The notes under the pieces: model-generated
What the model was told of the DNA's origin: nothing
Database searches by the model: none
Seen by the model: the letters and a program-made list of their open reading frames with translations, nothing else
Origin: Plecoglossus altivelis
Lineage: Eukaryota; Chordata; Actinopteri; Osmeriformes; Plecoglossidae
DNA length: 64,000 bases
NCBI GenBank assembly: GCA_036571765.1
Contig: BROE01000022.1
Span: 9,207,575 to 9,271,574, forward strand
Direction of reading: 5' to 3'
Program-made: the position numbers and the translations under genes
Shown: one piece after another, positions 49,008 through 62,189 of the stretch
Numbering within the stretch: position 1 is the stretch's first letter
How the letters are laid out: each line of letters opens with the position of its first letter

Positions 49008-52000
49008 GTGAGTGGCGGTGGACTGTGTTTGGTGCGCAAGGTGTTTGTACAGTTGTCACAACTGTGCGCACCCACTGTAACAAAGTGTCGCTCTTTGCTG
49101 TAATCGACCATCAGGATTTATTTATTTGCTTTAGTTTTACCAGTTCGACCGTCTATTTTGTCCTACACGGTTATTTAGATGGATTTTGTTTTCTTTATTT
49201 CGCCAATTCATGATCCTAAATGGTGGAATGCTGCGCAGCGAATAAGTAGCCTTTACGCGCCACTGAAAGATGCAATACGGAGATTTGCATCCATTGTCCA
49301 ACATCCATTATCTCTGAAATAGGGGTTCAGTTAGATATGGACCATCGTGTTTTATTATGAAAGTCCATTCGTTTATTTTCGTATAATTTTCTATTGTAAG
49401 AAAGGACTATCCGATAAGAACGTGCTGTTGCTCACAGAGAGAGGCTTTGTTGAATTTTGAGAGAATAGAGTGCATTGAATCTTCGTCACACGTGTCCCCT
49501 GAACACAGTAAACACCAGTCAAGGCAGTCAACATCGTTAGTTCATACTTTATTGGACTATTCTCAGGCAGTTCCTTCGGGGCGCGGGTGGTCTTAAAATC
49601 TGTGGAGCTTTGTGTTTTTGTTTGCCTTCAGTCATATTCCGGCAGTTTTCAAACGTGTTGTTGACTTTGGTTTCTCATGTAGGTTTGGGACATTAAATGA
49701 AAGGTCAAAGTATAAAAAAAAGATACAAAAGTCAAAGCGATCAAAGACTTTCTGACTGGCAGGTTTAATGAGCATCGTCATTACCAATTCCTGATCAATA
49801 ACAAGCCTAATAGCCAAGCGTTGGCGTAGCAAAAATAGGATTTTGTCTTTATTGTAGAATATCAGTTTGATTAAGCCGACAATCGAACCAAATTAAACAG
49901 GTGAACTATTACAGATCAGTAAAACGTTTTCGAGAATAAATGTTGTGCTTCGTCTGAACGAACTGCAATTGATAGGATTGGAACGCGCGATGACTGAGAG
50001 ACGAGAGAGAGGAGAGAAGGAGGGTTGCCCCATAAAGTTGAAATGTGTCGAAGTCGGATTGACATCAGCATCGGAAGTAGCCAATTAAATCCCCCCAACC
50101 CCCTTCGCCATATGAGAAACCCTTGGTTGAGCTTTTGTACAGCAAGAAAAAAGAACAAAATCTGTACAAAGTATTTGTATGAAGAGGCAACTGAATGAAT
50201 GTCAGAGTCTGTCAATCCGTCAACCTTCTTGCGCCACAGCCTTGTTAACTACAAACTGTAGCCTCTTGGTCTTTCAATATAGCTCGTGAAAATGCATGTC
50301 TTAGTCTATTTTAAGACAACGCATACGTCTCTCTAAAGAGGGTACAGGCAAAGTATAGCTTTATATCTAAATGTTGTCAGCAATTGGAGTAACGCAATAA
50401 TTTCAAAATCGGGTTTACGTAAGGAGTAATCAATGAAATTAGGTTTGCTCAAAGCTGTCTGATTATTCTTTGCATAATAGCCTATAGCACTTGATTTCAA
50501 GAAACCAACTGTATTTTAAAATGCTTGACTTAATACTGTGGTCAGTGTACTGTTTTGACACAGGCAATAGAAGCGGGTGGAGGAACAGCTCATTCAAATG
50601 TCAGTGTGTTAATCGGTTTAGCATGTATTTAACTTAGCAAGAAGACAGAAACAGCAGATGAGATATTTCGTCATCCAGAGATAAAAACACGTTCTCTGGG
50701 GTATTAAAACTGAGCATGTCAACACTTGAAGTAACGTATCAGTACAATCCTGCAAGACAACACGTTCTGTTTACGCCGTGTTTGAAGTTGCATGTAGTCA
50801 GAGCGCGTGCGTGTGTCGTTTAAGCAGGGGATTTGTGTATTCGTTGTGCATGTGTAGGTGTGTTCGCCTAATTAATGTCATCTGGTTGGGATATCAGATA
50901 TACGGTTTTCTAAAGCGAGAGTCTTACCTCAGCAGTTCATATTTGTCATTGCGTGCCTTCGGGTGTCCCGCAGCGAACCTATGACACAAGGCACCAGATC
51001 TCCCACAGATCAGTAGAACCATCGCGCTTTGCAGTCTTTTTTTTGGATGCATCAATAGTTTTTACTATTGCACCTCGCAATTACTGAATGTCGGCATTTG
51101 CTCCAAATGACTACCGATCATTTCCACTCAGTCAACATGTTGCTTTTGTGATTATTTTAAAGCCTATTCCTTTAAGAAAAGTTAACAACATCCAAATAGT
51201 TTTTTATTATTTTTTTTCTGGAGAAAATATTGTTTTCAATCCACATTCATGTGAACATAGTTGGCATATTACATGATGGTTTTCAAATCAATACTACAAA
51301 GAATTATATCACTTTCATTGCACATACAATATACTTTACAACAACACAGTCCCGCAGCACAAAGACCTGTTATTCATACATCCTCTGTCTCTGAAAGCCG
51401 ACTTGACCTCTTCATCTCTGGCACTCTGCTTGAAGAATAGAAGGCTTTGATTCCCGGGGCGATGCCCTCCATTGGCAGGCAAAGGCCAGCGAAGGCTGGA
51501 GAGGCATTGGGTCCGTTCTGTCCCTTCAGGAAGTGCCTCGATCCACCGCTGAGATTTCAGTTGGAACCTGCCACCTCTAATCCAGCCCATGGCAAACGCA
51601 TGCATGGCCACGATCACACACATGCACGCAGGCACGCATGCACGCTGAGATGGCCCCCATGCACTACCAAGGAAAAACAGAGCAGCTGAGCAGCAGCCAT
51701 TTGAGAAGCAACCTCGATTACTAATGAATGCAGGGCAGGTAGGTGCAGTGTTTGTTCTGATTTGCAACAGTGTTTGTTCCTACCCCCAGCATGCAGCAAA
51801 CATTAACCATCTAGCATAGTGTCAGCCTTTGATCCAGTTCTTTTGACCTTTAGATCCACCCATTCTGAGACATAGGCACAGAGGCAGGCACATCCCTGCA
51901 ATAACATCCTTCCGTGCTCCGAGAATGTCTTAATTAAATTTGAATTCAATATGTGCTTTAGTACAGTGTGTGGTCGACCTTATTTAGAGACAATTGATGA

Positions 52001-53959
52001 CATGGTAAATAGATGTCAGCGATGTATGTACGACGTATATCGCATCTACCTCATGAAATATACCGGAACCTAGACAGTACCCACAGAGGCGTTTTTTTCG
52101 GTGTTTATGTTTTGTCATCCACCATGATCCATAATCATGCGTCTGAGTCAGTTAGTTGATGCTTCTTACCGTGTCTTGCCTCATTGTCTTTCCTTGTCCC
52201 TGACTTTGAGTTGTAATTAAAAGCCTGCAGTTTGTCTTAGATCTGTGCTTTTCGAAGAGTCTGTGGTGTGTGTACGTGCGTGTCTGTGTTTTTAATTGTA
52301 TCTCAAGAGAAGAACTTTGTATTTGCGTTGTGAGTGAAGTCAAATGAACCTGTTTCACAAGACAGAATGTCTGGGGAAGAAAAAAAAAATCTTTGATGGG
52401 GAAAACAAGAATGGATATAACATCAGCCAATGTTTGCCTAGATAGATAGAGCATTTGGTATAAGCAGGGAGATCAATTCCCCTTGTTTTAATTAGGATGT
52501 CTAATGGACTAAGAGGAAGGCCCACCCACAGAGAACAGAGAACACCAAACCACTGAAACACCCTGTGGCTTCTTCCATGTCCTGTCTGTGAATGCCATCA
52601 TGGAGAAGGCAGGTTTAAACAGACAGGAAGAGCCACGGCTAAGTGGTGTAACATGGCGTACAGTACGGGCCTCTCTCTGTCAACCTGTCTGCCGCCGCAT
52701 CGCAGCCTCCGTCCTCTTCTCCGGCACGCAGCCCTGCTCAGCTCAGCGCTGCACAAAACCCTCCTCGTCCTCCCCTTGTGTGAACACCATGTCGTACACG
52801 CAGTGTCTGTGACCCGCACCTTTGAGGCTTATTCAGACGTGCAGGAACAATGCCCACGTCTGCGTCTGCATGCGTCTGTCTAGTGCCACTTCCTTTCGCT
52901 GCCGTGCTCACAATGGGAGCAGCTCCCGGTCTTCATTCAGAGAGACCCGGAGCCTGTCAAGCTGCTGTTAGGCTCTGCAGAGGGTCTTTTGACAAGTGTT
53001 TTGAGGGTTCAAACCGACAGGGAGTTTGGTGGGCTAGGAGAGGCGGAGCAGGATGGAGGGGTGGTTGGGGTGCCTCAATGGTGATTGACAGCGTGGCTCC
53101 GGCATTCCAGAGGCTCTGTTCCTCCTCAGACGGCTGCTCTCGTCTTCTTCCCCCGCTTTCATCCCCCCGCTTTTGTGAGGTCCACAAAAGCAGGGGAGAA
53201 TTAGAATGACAATGGAAATATGGCTAATCTTCCCTAAGACTCACTCATTACCACCACTGTTTAGAATTAAAGTAAGATAATTGCGCCTTTTATAATTTCT
53301 GGTCTGTGCCTTGTTATTCTCTCTGAAGTAGCTGACAATTCAGTGATTTGTTTTATTCCAGATTTTCCCCTCCTCCTGTGAATGGGATGAACAAATAAAA
53401 GAGTAATAATAGGTTGGCAAACTTGTCTGTGAACGCTCCGCTCCACCTTCTAAAGGTCTATTCATGTAACACTGTGCTGAAGGGCTAATTTCTGTGTATT
53501 TTTTTCCCTTTTCTCTTTCCACTTTTAGTAATCCTCTTTAAAATATTCATAGCTAATCTGCATTTACAATGTAATTACAGCATGTCTGTGAGTGATATTG
53601 ACTGCTGCAGGACAGCTGGAACGCATGCTCAAAGCTTAATCTTGATTCACCGATTTGTGTGTGCATGAATACATAAAAAAACACATGCCCTGGTGATTTC
53701 TTCTGCGGCCAGTTCAGATAAAGCAGCTTCTAATGCGCCAAGTCAAACAAAGGGAAGGTTGGTCTGGGGGTGCCCCCCCCACCCCCACCCTCCGATGCCA
53801 GTGGACCAGTGTGTTTGTCGCTATTTCTGCAGGTAGATTATTCATTGTGCTTCAGGGGGGTTGGGGCGTAGCGTCCTTTTAAATGAGCCACTTGTGTTTG
53901 TGACCTGTAATAAATGAGTTTGCAGTCAGTCATGGCAGCTGTAAGGAGGCATCTGGGAG

Positions 53960-54090
53960 TGAGGGAGTAGAGAGGGAGAGAGAGGGAGCATGATAGATAG
54001 ATAGAGAGACGGAGAGAGAGAGATTGAGAGGGTGAGGGAGAAAGAAGGAGAGAGAGGAAGTGAAGGAGTATATAGGGAGAGAGAGACAGC

Positions 54091-54135
<45 letters not shown>

Positions 54136-54182
54136 GGAGACAGAGAGAGATAGAGCAAGACGGGCAGAGGAAAGAGAGAGAA
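53960..54182. repeat. GA-rich microsatellite block
   Basis: About 220 bp of GAGA with GATA and GGGA interruptions. Long Leu/Ser - strand frames over it are artefacts. Confidence 0.95.
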
Positions 54183-55482
54183 TACTGCGAATGTGTGCAT
54201 TGCATTGCAACTAGCTCCTTTGTCATGCAGCCGTGTCTCATGGCCTGTGCGGCACTTGCTGTGCTCCCTGTGTCACGGTGCCAAGGCTGTGCAGCTCTGC
54301 ACCCTATACGGTGCCTGTGGCCCCGGCCAGCCTCTGTAAGCAGTCACCTTGCAGCAGAGCAGAAATAGCGCAGCCTCTTTCCCTGGGTGTGAAGGTACAT
54401 AAAGCACAGAATGAGAGGGGGAAAGGCAATTGACCTTGGCTGGCTGGCTGGCTTGCTGGGGGCTGGTGATGATGCTGGTGCAGAGATGGAAGAGGCTTTG
54501 TTCAGGGAAAACACTGCCTCATAAGCAGCAGTATGACATATTGTTGGAGAACAGGTTGACGTCTTACTGTCTCCATAGGGTTGAGGGGTAAACAGTAGCA
54601 GTACAGTGGTAATATGGTGGTTATGAGGTGGTTGAGTGTACCGAACAGTCTGTAACATGGGCAATATCCTATCTGTTATCCGGCAATTGCACATTCGATA
54701 ATTACTTCAGAAGAGTGCTTGAACCCTGGATACTGGAAACCATTTTAATTGCATTCCTGATGAGTGGTTTTTAACTGATATGAGATCCATTATTCGGTCG
54801 CAAAAGGCCGAGCGAGGGAAAGAGAAAGATGGTAGATGGAGAGAGTGGAGAAGGGATGACAGAGAGCCTCCGCAGGCCCAATGTCAACTCTGGTGCATCT
54901 CCTGCTGGTTAGCCCAGACAAGGATACTTCATCTATGTCTGCTACAGGTGCTCCCTGGACACACACACACACACAAACACACTCAGTTAGGTACACATGT
55001 AAACAGTTGGGAGTACCATGCTGAGGTTCAAGCTGTTCATGTGGACCCCTCCTTTGTGCTGAGGCCCCTCTCCTGCAAAGAGACACCATCCCCCCGTTGG
55101 CAAGGTGAAGGGGATGTTGTAAAGCGCTTGTAATGACGAAAGTGAGAAAGAGAGGGAGGAGCGGAGGGGGGGTGGGAAGTTGCTAATTTTAGCCGCCGAC
55201 ACTCGGAGGCAGGCACACGGGCAGGGAGGAGCACAGGGGAGGCGATAGGGGTGTTCAGGTGAGGGCATGAGAGAGAGCGAGACATGGGTGAGGTTCCCAG
55301 GAGCGTTGGTTAAAATGGCCACCATCACAGGTGCTGGACAGCCAATTAATCAGCCTGGACCCTAGGGGGGTGGACGGATGATGGGAGGGTGGTGCTGTTG
55401 AAAGTTGGGATCGTGACAGGGACACTTCATCCTGGCTAGCCACAGGACAGGACACCCATCTCCTGACAACCTTGTCTGCTGC

Positions 55483-55856
55483 TCCTCTCTTTAAGACTCC
55501 TGTCCACTCCTCCTCTCCACCACTCCTCTTCTCCTTCACTCCTCCTCTCCCCTTCTAAGCTCCACCCCTCCTCTCTCCTCTCCTCTTCCCTCTCTCCCTT
55601 CCCTACCTCTCCCTCACCCCAACCCTACCTCTCCCTCACCCCAACCCTACCTCTCCCTCACCCCAACCCTACCTCTCTCTCCTCCTCCCTCCCTCCCACC
55701 TACCCCACTCCCCCACTCCCTCCTCACACCCTACTTCCCTCCCTCCCACCACCACCCCACTCCCTCCCCTCCCACCCCACTCCACCTCCATCCCTCCCTT
55801 CCCTCCCTCCCCTCCCTCCCACCCCACTCCCTACTACCCACCCCACTCCCTTCTTG
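55483..55856. repeat. CT-rich block with an inner tandem repeat
   Basis: Polypyrimidine sequence of CCCTCC words. At about 55,602-55,675 a 23-bp unit starting CTACCTCTCCCTCACCCC is repeated three times and followed by a partial copy. Confidence 0.9.
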
Positions 55857-56594
55857 GATGATTGATGGATTGGGGTCCGACATGCCTGGGTTCACCTAAG
55901 GGCTGAGCAAGGACATGGCTGAGATTTCCTAGATGGTTCCAGGGTGTGAAGGCAAGCGTTGGAGGGGTGGCAGGGCAGGACAGTAATGTTTGACAGCATA
56001 CACTATGATGCTCCTGCATGATGCGCAATACCTTAGACCGGCTTGAGCAAGCATTTTCTCCAACCGGAGCACTTTTCTAATTACAGTAAGTCTTCCACAC
56101 AACCGCTTACATGGAGTTATGTTGTAGCTCCTCTACACATTAACATGCACACAGCACTTTTATTGACAGTTTGATTTATCCTCAACTGCATCTATAACTT
56201 ATACGTAGACAGAGAATATCCGACAGACCCATGACCGTTCTGTATTTACAGCCCTACCACTGCTGCCTTAAAAATGAGATTGACGACCAGTTTCAGTGTC
56301 TCCGGGGGCAAAGGGGGCCCCAGTGACAGGAAGACAAGGCGATGGGCAGTTTCCGGTCGCGCTGATTGGACGAATTTCTCTTTTTAGGCAATCCGGTTTC
56401 TCCGGCTCGCCCTCTATTCGATCCACCTCATTATATTTCTTGCGCTGTTCTATACCTCCTATCTACGATCTTACTTTCCCCATATCAATCATTCTATCAA
56501 ATCTAACTTCCTTCTTCCCGCTATGTCTCCCACGTCTTAGCTAGTGTCTTTTCCCTGATACCAGGCTTTTGTTCTGAAAGTGCTGTACGCAGGA

Positions 56595-56631
56595 CCCCCC
56601 CCCCCCCCCCCCCCCCCCCCCACCCCCCTAC
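56595..56631. repeat. Poly-C run (37 C)
   Basis: Longest homopolymer in the window. Its length in the assembly is unlikely to be exact. Confidence 0.95.
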
Positions 56632-56790
56632 CTCCCTCACGCCGTGATGGAGGAAGTTATTCTAGACTGTGAGCAGGGCTCTCAACCATCCATCCCACTG
56701 CTTGAATCTGTCTCCTAGCACAACAGGGCAGATCTTTTCTCATAACTCGCTACCTACTCATCAAACTGGTTGGCTAGAAAAACATGTCTA

Positions 56791-56792
<2 letters not shown>

Positions 56793-56832
<40 letters not shown>
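56793..56832. repeat. (TG)n microsatellite
   Basis: 20 perfect TG units. A CA array follows about 95 bp later. Confidence 0.95.
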
Positions 56833-56833
<1 letters not shown>

Positions 56834-56925
56834 ACGTTCGTGTGTGGGTGTGGAAGAAACCTGTCTCAGAGATGCAAACGTCAAAACGTCTGAAGGTAAT
56901 CAAAACACCCAAATACCAACAGAAC

Positions 56926-57018
56926 CACACACATGTGTGCGCACAGACACACACATGTGTGGACACACACACACACGTGCGGACACACACGCACGCGCAG
57001 CCACACACACACACACGC
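56926..57018. repeat. (CA)n-rich array with GTG breaks
   Basis: ACACACATGTGTG-type repeats, complementary to the TG array at 56,793-56,832. Confidence 0.9.
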
Positions 57019-57539
57019 AGAGTCTCAAGCGTTGTGTCTCAGCTCCCTCATCTTAGCCTAGCTCATTTTGGGGCTTTGTCTCAGCCTGTGTGAAGTCAAT
57101 AGGATGAATAAAACATCCACAGATCCGACTTTCTTCCCTGGGAAATGTCAAACTGTCAGTACTGTTTATTGGGAAAACACACACTGGTCACAAGGGTTAG
57201 CTGATGCTTCGCATGCTATGGCTGAACGCCTGGCTGTTTCAATAATAAAAGAAAAAAAAACCCTATAGTTTCAAGTAGACCAATGGTAAAGTCTTGGCCC
57301 CTAAATTACAAATCCCTCCCCTCCCCTCCCCTGCATTTCCTCTGGAATTTTTTTTGTATTAAAAATGTTTTTCTTTTTCTTTCAATACTTCCCCCCCCCC
57401 TGCTGTTTGAGATTGGCCTTTCATGTTTTGGGCTGACATTAGCAAACACTCCCCTTTTCAACCCCCTCTTCCACCACCACCACCCAAAACACAAATCATC
57501 TCACTCGCGCCCTTGCGCCCCTTGTTGGAGGAGGTGCCC

Positions 57540-57690
57540 CGGCTAATTATCTTTCAATTAGGAGTGAGGCCTTGTTTTAATTAGGCAAGCACAAGGAGGA
57601 CTGAGCAGGGCTCTAAGTGAGTTCTGTGCAGCTGCCAGGTCCCATCATCCTAATGGGGGTTCACGGAGCAGGCCCTGGGGGGCTGCCAGC
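57540..57690. other. Candidate conserved non-coding element
   Basis: Unique sequence with two homeodomain-type TTAATTAG/CAATTAG cores (about 57,555 and 57,578), set between repeats in erbb4 intron 1. Conservation is a guess from composition; no alignment was possible. Confidence 0.2.
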
Positions 57691-58370
57691 AGCAGACAGC
57701 TTCCTCGGCTCTGCCTCTGTCCACCTCTCCACCTCCTGTCTCCCCTTCCAGAACGACACGCGCCTGCCTCTATAGATCCGTAACTGAGACTTGAGCGTGT
57801 CTGTCTCTGTTGTTGAAGGAAAAAAACAAGTTTGTGCGCCTGTGTGGGTGTGAGTGTGTATACTTATGTGCTTGGCATCTCAAATGGTTCCAGGTACATT
57901 TTTGACATTGGCTGCATGTGTTGGAAATGAAGATGGAAGTGTGAGCAATGCACTGCGTCATTGCATAGGTGGAAGCAAAGGTTTAGAGTAAATGAATGGG
58001 CATTGTTGAAAGCAGTCCACTTCCTACCTGGACTTTGAAAAGAAAGAGCCCTTGCTCTTTAATCACCCACCCTCCCACACCTTGTCCTAACTCCACCAAA
58101 TCCATATTGCAACTTCTATAAACTGGAACAAATATGTCTGCTTTTCTTCAGGCTTGACTCCAAGCTCAGCAGAATCCCCTAGTTCAGCATAAAGTCCTCC
58201 TTTGTAATATTGATTGCCCTGTTGGTTGTTTGTAGCCATCTGTCATGAGGTGCACACTCCGCCCCAAAAGTGTTCATGATGAAACCGGAGGCTTTAGGAG
58301 CCAACCAGAGGCTTCCGCGCCAGTGCCCGCTTTCTGCTGCAGCAAGCACGCTCTGGCCTCTCGTGCACAC

Positions 58371-59550
58371 GATGGGAGTGTATGCGTGTATCGGTCTGTG
58401 TGGTGATGGGTGTGTATGCGTGTATCGGTCTGTGTGGTGATGGGTGTGTATGCGTGTATCGGTCTGTGTGGTGATGGGTGTGTATGCATGTCTCGGTCTG
58501 TGTGGTGATGGGTGTATATGCATGTCTCGGTCTGTGTGGTGATGGGTGTATATGCATGTCTCGGTCTGTGTGGTGATGGGTGTATATGCATGTCTCGGTC
58601 TGTGTGGTGATGGGTGTATATGCATGTCTCGGTCTGTGTGGTGATGGGTGTATATGCATGTCTCGGTCTGTGTGGTGATGGGTGTATATGCATGTCTCGG
58701 TCTGTGTGGTGATGGGTGTATATGCATGTCTCGGTCTGTGTGGTGATGGGTGTGTATGCGTGTCTCGGTCTGTGTGGTGATGGGTGTGTATGCGTGTCTC
58801 GGTCTGTGTGGTGATGGGTGTGTATGCGTGTCTCGGTCTGTGTGGTGATGGGTGTGTATGCGTGTATTGGTCTGTGTGGTGATGGGTGTGTATGCGTAGA
58901 TACGTTTGTGTGTGGGTGTGTATGCGTGTCTCGGGGTCTGTGTGGTGATGGGTGTGTATGCGTGTATTGGTCTGTGTGGTGATGGGTGTGTATGCGTGTA
59001 TTGGTCTGTGTGGTGATGGGTGTGTATGCGTGTATTGGTCTGTGTGGTGATGGGTGTGTATGCGTGTCTCGGTCTGTTTGGTGATGGGTGTGTATGCATG
59101 TCTCGGTCTGTGTGGTGATGGGTGTGTATGCGTGTCTCGGTCTGTGTGGTGATGGGTGTGTATGCGTGTCTCGGTCTGTTTGGTGATGGGTGTATATGCA
59201 TGTCTCGGTCTGTGTGGTGATGGGTGTGTATGCGTGTCTCGGTCTGTGTGGTGATGGGTGTGTATGCGTGTCTCGGTCTGTGTGGTGATGGGTGTGTATG
59301 CGTGTCTCGGTCTGTGTGGTGATGGGTGTGTATGCGTGTATCGGTCTGTGTGGTGATGGGTGTGTATGCGTGTCTCGGTCTGTGTGGTGATGGGTGTGTA
59401 TGCGTGTCTCGGGGTCTGTGTGGTGATGGGTGTATATGCATGTCTCGGTCTGTGTGGTGAATGGGTTGTGTAATGCGCCTGTCTCGGGGTCATGTGTGTG
59501 TGGGTGTGTATGCGTGTCTCGGGGTCTGTGTGGTGATGGGTGTGTGTGTC
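58371..59550. repeat. 34-bp minisatellite, about 34 copies
   Basis: The unit contains TATGCGTGT, then CTCGG/ATCGG/ATTGG, then TCTGTGTGGTGATGGG, and recurs every 34 bp (for example at 58,381 and 58,415). Variants are grouped. Copies with TATATGCATGTCTCGG form a run of about seven between 58,505 and 58,735. ATCGG copies lie at the start, and ATTGG copies cluster around 58,860-59,035. The last copies (after 59,400) are degenerate. Because 34 is not a multiple of three, three units make a 34-codon repeat, and stop-free His/Thr/Pro-rich frames of over 400 codons arise on the - strand. These are not genes. Confidence 0.97.
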
Positions 59551-59764
59551 TGTGCGAGCCTTGTGCGTCGGATGTACCTGCGTTTCATATGTGATTTTAC
59601 GTTTCCACATGATTGCATTCACCAGAGGGTCATAAGAATGCTGAGCACTGTAGTCTCAGCTGGGTTTATAGCCCTGGACATGACCTCTCATGACCTGTTA
59701 CCTCTACCCACATCCCTGTGGGCCTCAGGTGTGTTCTGACTCAGCACACACGTACAGGCATGGT

Positions 59765-59802
59765 ACACACACACACACATGTACGCACACACACACACAC
59801 AT
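59765..59802. repeat. (CA)n microsatellite
   Basis: CA units broken by ATGTACG. Confidence 0.9.
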
Positions 59803-61179
59803 CTGTGGCTGCTAGGCAGCCTGCCTGGCTCCAGGGTTAACTGAGAAGGAAGGCGATAGGATGCACCCTCATTTCCCTATCCCCGTCCTGCCATCTGCCC
59901 CTGCATTTCCCTAATTGACTTAATTAGAACAACAAACCTGACAAAGTGCTCGTTAGGCCCAGACTCCAGCTTGCCATCAGCGAGAGGCTACATTATCCTG
60001 CATGAGTAGGGGGAGGGAGGATACACAGCCCGCTCCCACCGCGGGCTGGATGTGACCCCAAATGAGTGTCCCAAAATTCCAACCGCAACCCCCCCCCAAC
60101 CTCCCACCCCCCACCCCATCCTCCTCCCCCATCCCTGGTGATCCAGGCTCACGGCACCTCTCCTAGCTACCCAGTCTGCCTGGACCATGTTGCTGTCACC
60201 GCGTTCAGCTTCTGTTGCGTACAACGCAGGCCAGGCCTCTTTGTTCCTGTCGGGAACAATCTGGAGGTTGCTACATTGTCTCCAACGCATATTTCTCTGC
60301 ACATCTGCTGGGTATCTGATTCTCTGTGTCATGTCATGCCAGTGATGGAAAGGACGAGAGACAGACAGGCAGACATAAAGAGAGAGAGAGAGAGATGGAC
60401 AGACAGTCGGACAGAGAAAAAGTCTCAGAGACAGAGAGAGGTGTGCGTTCTGCCCTAACCTGGAGAGGTAAACAGCAGGGAAGCACTTTTCTGTTGGCTC
60501 ATTGTATCCTACCTTGTAACTGTACATGGAGACTATTGTAGCATGCACTGCAAGCAGCAGTGTGGCCTGTAAGTGACAGTGTGTGTGCTCCTGAGCAGGG
60601 GAGTGTGGGTAAAGGACACAGAGGGCACGGAGACTTACCATAAGTTAGACAGGCTCCTTATAATGAAGCTGCCTGCAAACCTTTCCGATTCCAACTCTTA
60701 AAAAGGTTTATAGTGACATGAATGTGTTTGCAACTCACTTAACCTTTTGAATCAGGCTTCATAGGCATTCTAGAATATAACATTTGTGCCAGAAGCAGCA
60801 AATATCCAAGTCTCCGTGGGGCTGAGAGGCAAACAGAAAAACAAAAAGACAAATAAAGAGGCACTTTAAAAGTCGAAGCAGAGCTGAGAAGACAATGTTT
60901 GTTTTGCAGGGGATGCGAGCGGCCTTTCTTCACTGACAGGCCGCCTGTCGGCTTCGTGACTGACAGGAAGGCGGAGGGGAAAGGCTCGAGCAAGCCAGCG
61001 CTAATGGCTGAGATGCTAATGAGCGATGTGGGCCCAGATGAATAAGCAAGAGACCCATTGTTTGTGTGTAGGAGAGGGTCAGGTGAGAGAGGTGGATCGA
61101 CGCGGACACAACGAGACTGACTGCAGCCTACGATAGGCAGTTGCAAATTGGCAGCAGTGTTTCTTTAGCACCCGCGCCC

Positions 61180-61231
61180 CCTCCTCTCCCTCCCTCCCTC
61201 CCTCCCTCCCTCCCTCCCTCCCTCCCTCCCT
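61180..61231. repeat. (CCCT)n tract, left of gap
   Basis: Perfect tetranucleotide run entering the assembly gap. Confidence 0.95.
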
Positions 61232-61508
61232 NNNNNNNNNNNNNNNNNNNNNNNNNNNNNNNNNNNNNNNNNNNNNNNNNNNNNNNNNNNNNNNNNNNNN
61301 NNNNNNNNNNNNNNNNNNNNNNNNNNNNNNNNNNNNNNNNNNNNNNNNNNNNNNNNNNNNNNNNNNNNNNNNNNNNNNNNNNNNNNNNNNNNNNNNNNNN
61401 NNNNNNNNNNNNNNNNNNNNNNNNNNNNNNNNNNNNNNNNNNNNNNNNNNNNNNNNNNNNNNNNNNNNNNNNNNNNNNNNNNNNNNNNNNNNNNNNNNNN
61501 NNNNNNNN
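61232..61508. other. Assembly gap (277 N)
   Basis: Undetermined bases. Both flanks are CCCT repeats, so the gap most likely holds more of the same tract. Confidence 1.
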
Positions 61509-61800
61509 CGTCCCTCCCTCCCTCCCTCCCTCCCTCCCTCCCTCCCTCCCTCCCTCCTCCTCCCGCCCTTCCTTCCTTCCTTCCTTTCTTCCTTCCTTTC
61601 CCTCCTCCCTCCTCCTCCCTCTCTCTCCTCACCTCCCTCCTCCTCCTCCCTCCCTCCCTCCCTTCCTTTCCCTCCCTCCCCTACTTACCTCCTTCTCTTC
61701 CGTCTCAGCCATCTTCCCTCCCTCCCTTCTTCCACCCCTCCCTCCCTAGCTCCTTCCCTCCCTCCCTCTCTGCCCCCCCCCCTCCCCTCCGCCCACGCAC
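61509..61800. repeat. (CCCT)n / CT-rich tract, right of gap
   Basis: CCCT repeats grading into TTCC and CCTCCT words. Pro/Ser frames through it are artefacts. Confidence 0.95.
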
Positions 61801-62189
61801 CCCCTCTCCCCACACCCCGCCCTGAAGAAATGTCACCGGGGCTTGCATCGTCCGTCAAACTGGCATCTCTGACGGAGTGAGCGGCTAAAAGGCCATGCTC
61901 CGATTGGCATGGGATCTCCTGGCTGTGCTGTGTCAGTTGGCTGCCTTTTCACTGCCCTGTGCGCACACACCCACACACACATACACACAAACTCACACGA
62001 TTCACTCTTACACACACATGGCTATTATAATCCACTCTTGTTGAAAGAATTGCTGCTCAAACACTGCTCTTTTCACTATTTTCCGCTCGCTCTCTTCTGA
62101 GGCAAGTTTCTCCTCGGAGTGGAAGAGTAAGCAAGTTTTCCGTTGCAAATTAAGTCCATCGCATCTTTTTTTAGTGAAGACAGCAAAAC

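Noticed and set aside
53838..54368. Leu/Ser and Glu/Arg frames on both strands
   Set aside because: They come from the GA-rich block, where both strands are stop-free.
57513..57526. Further CTCF-like match GCGCCCCTTGTTGG
   Set aside because: Two mismatches at core positions, too weak to list as a site.
58371..59550. CRISPR-like repeat array
   Set aside because: The units are directly adjacent with no unique spacers, and the genome is vertebrate.
58179..59622. Two - strand open frames of 420 and 442 codons rich in His, Thr and Pro
   Set aside because: They are translations of the 34-bp minisatellite. Two overlapping frames are open at once, and there is no domain and no splice or promoter support.
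61141..61749. 202-codon frame spanning the N gap
   Set aside because: Made of CCCT repeat and unknown bases.
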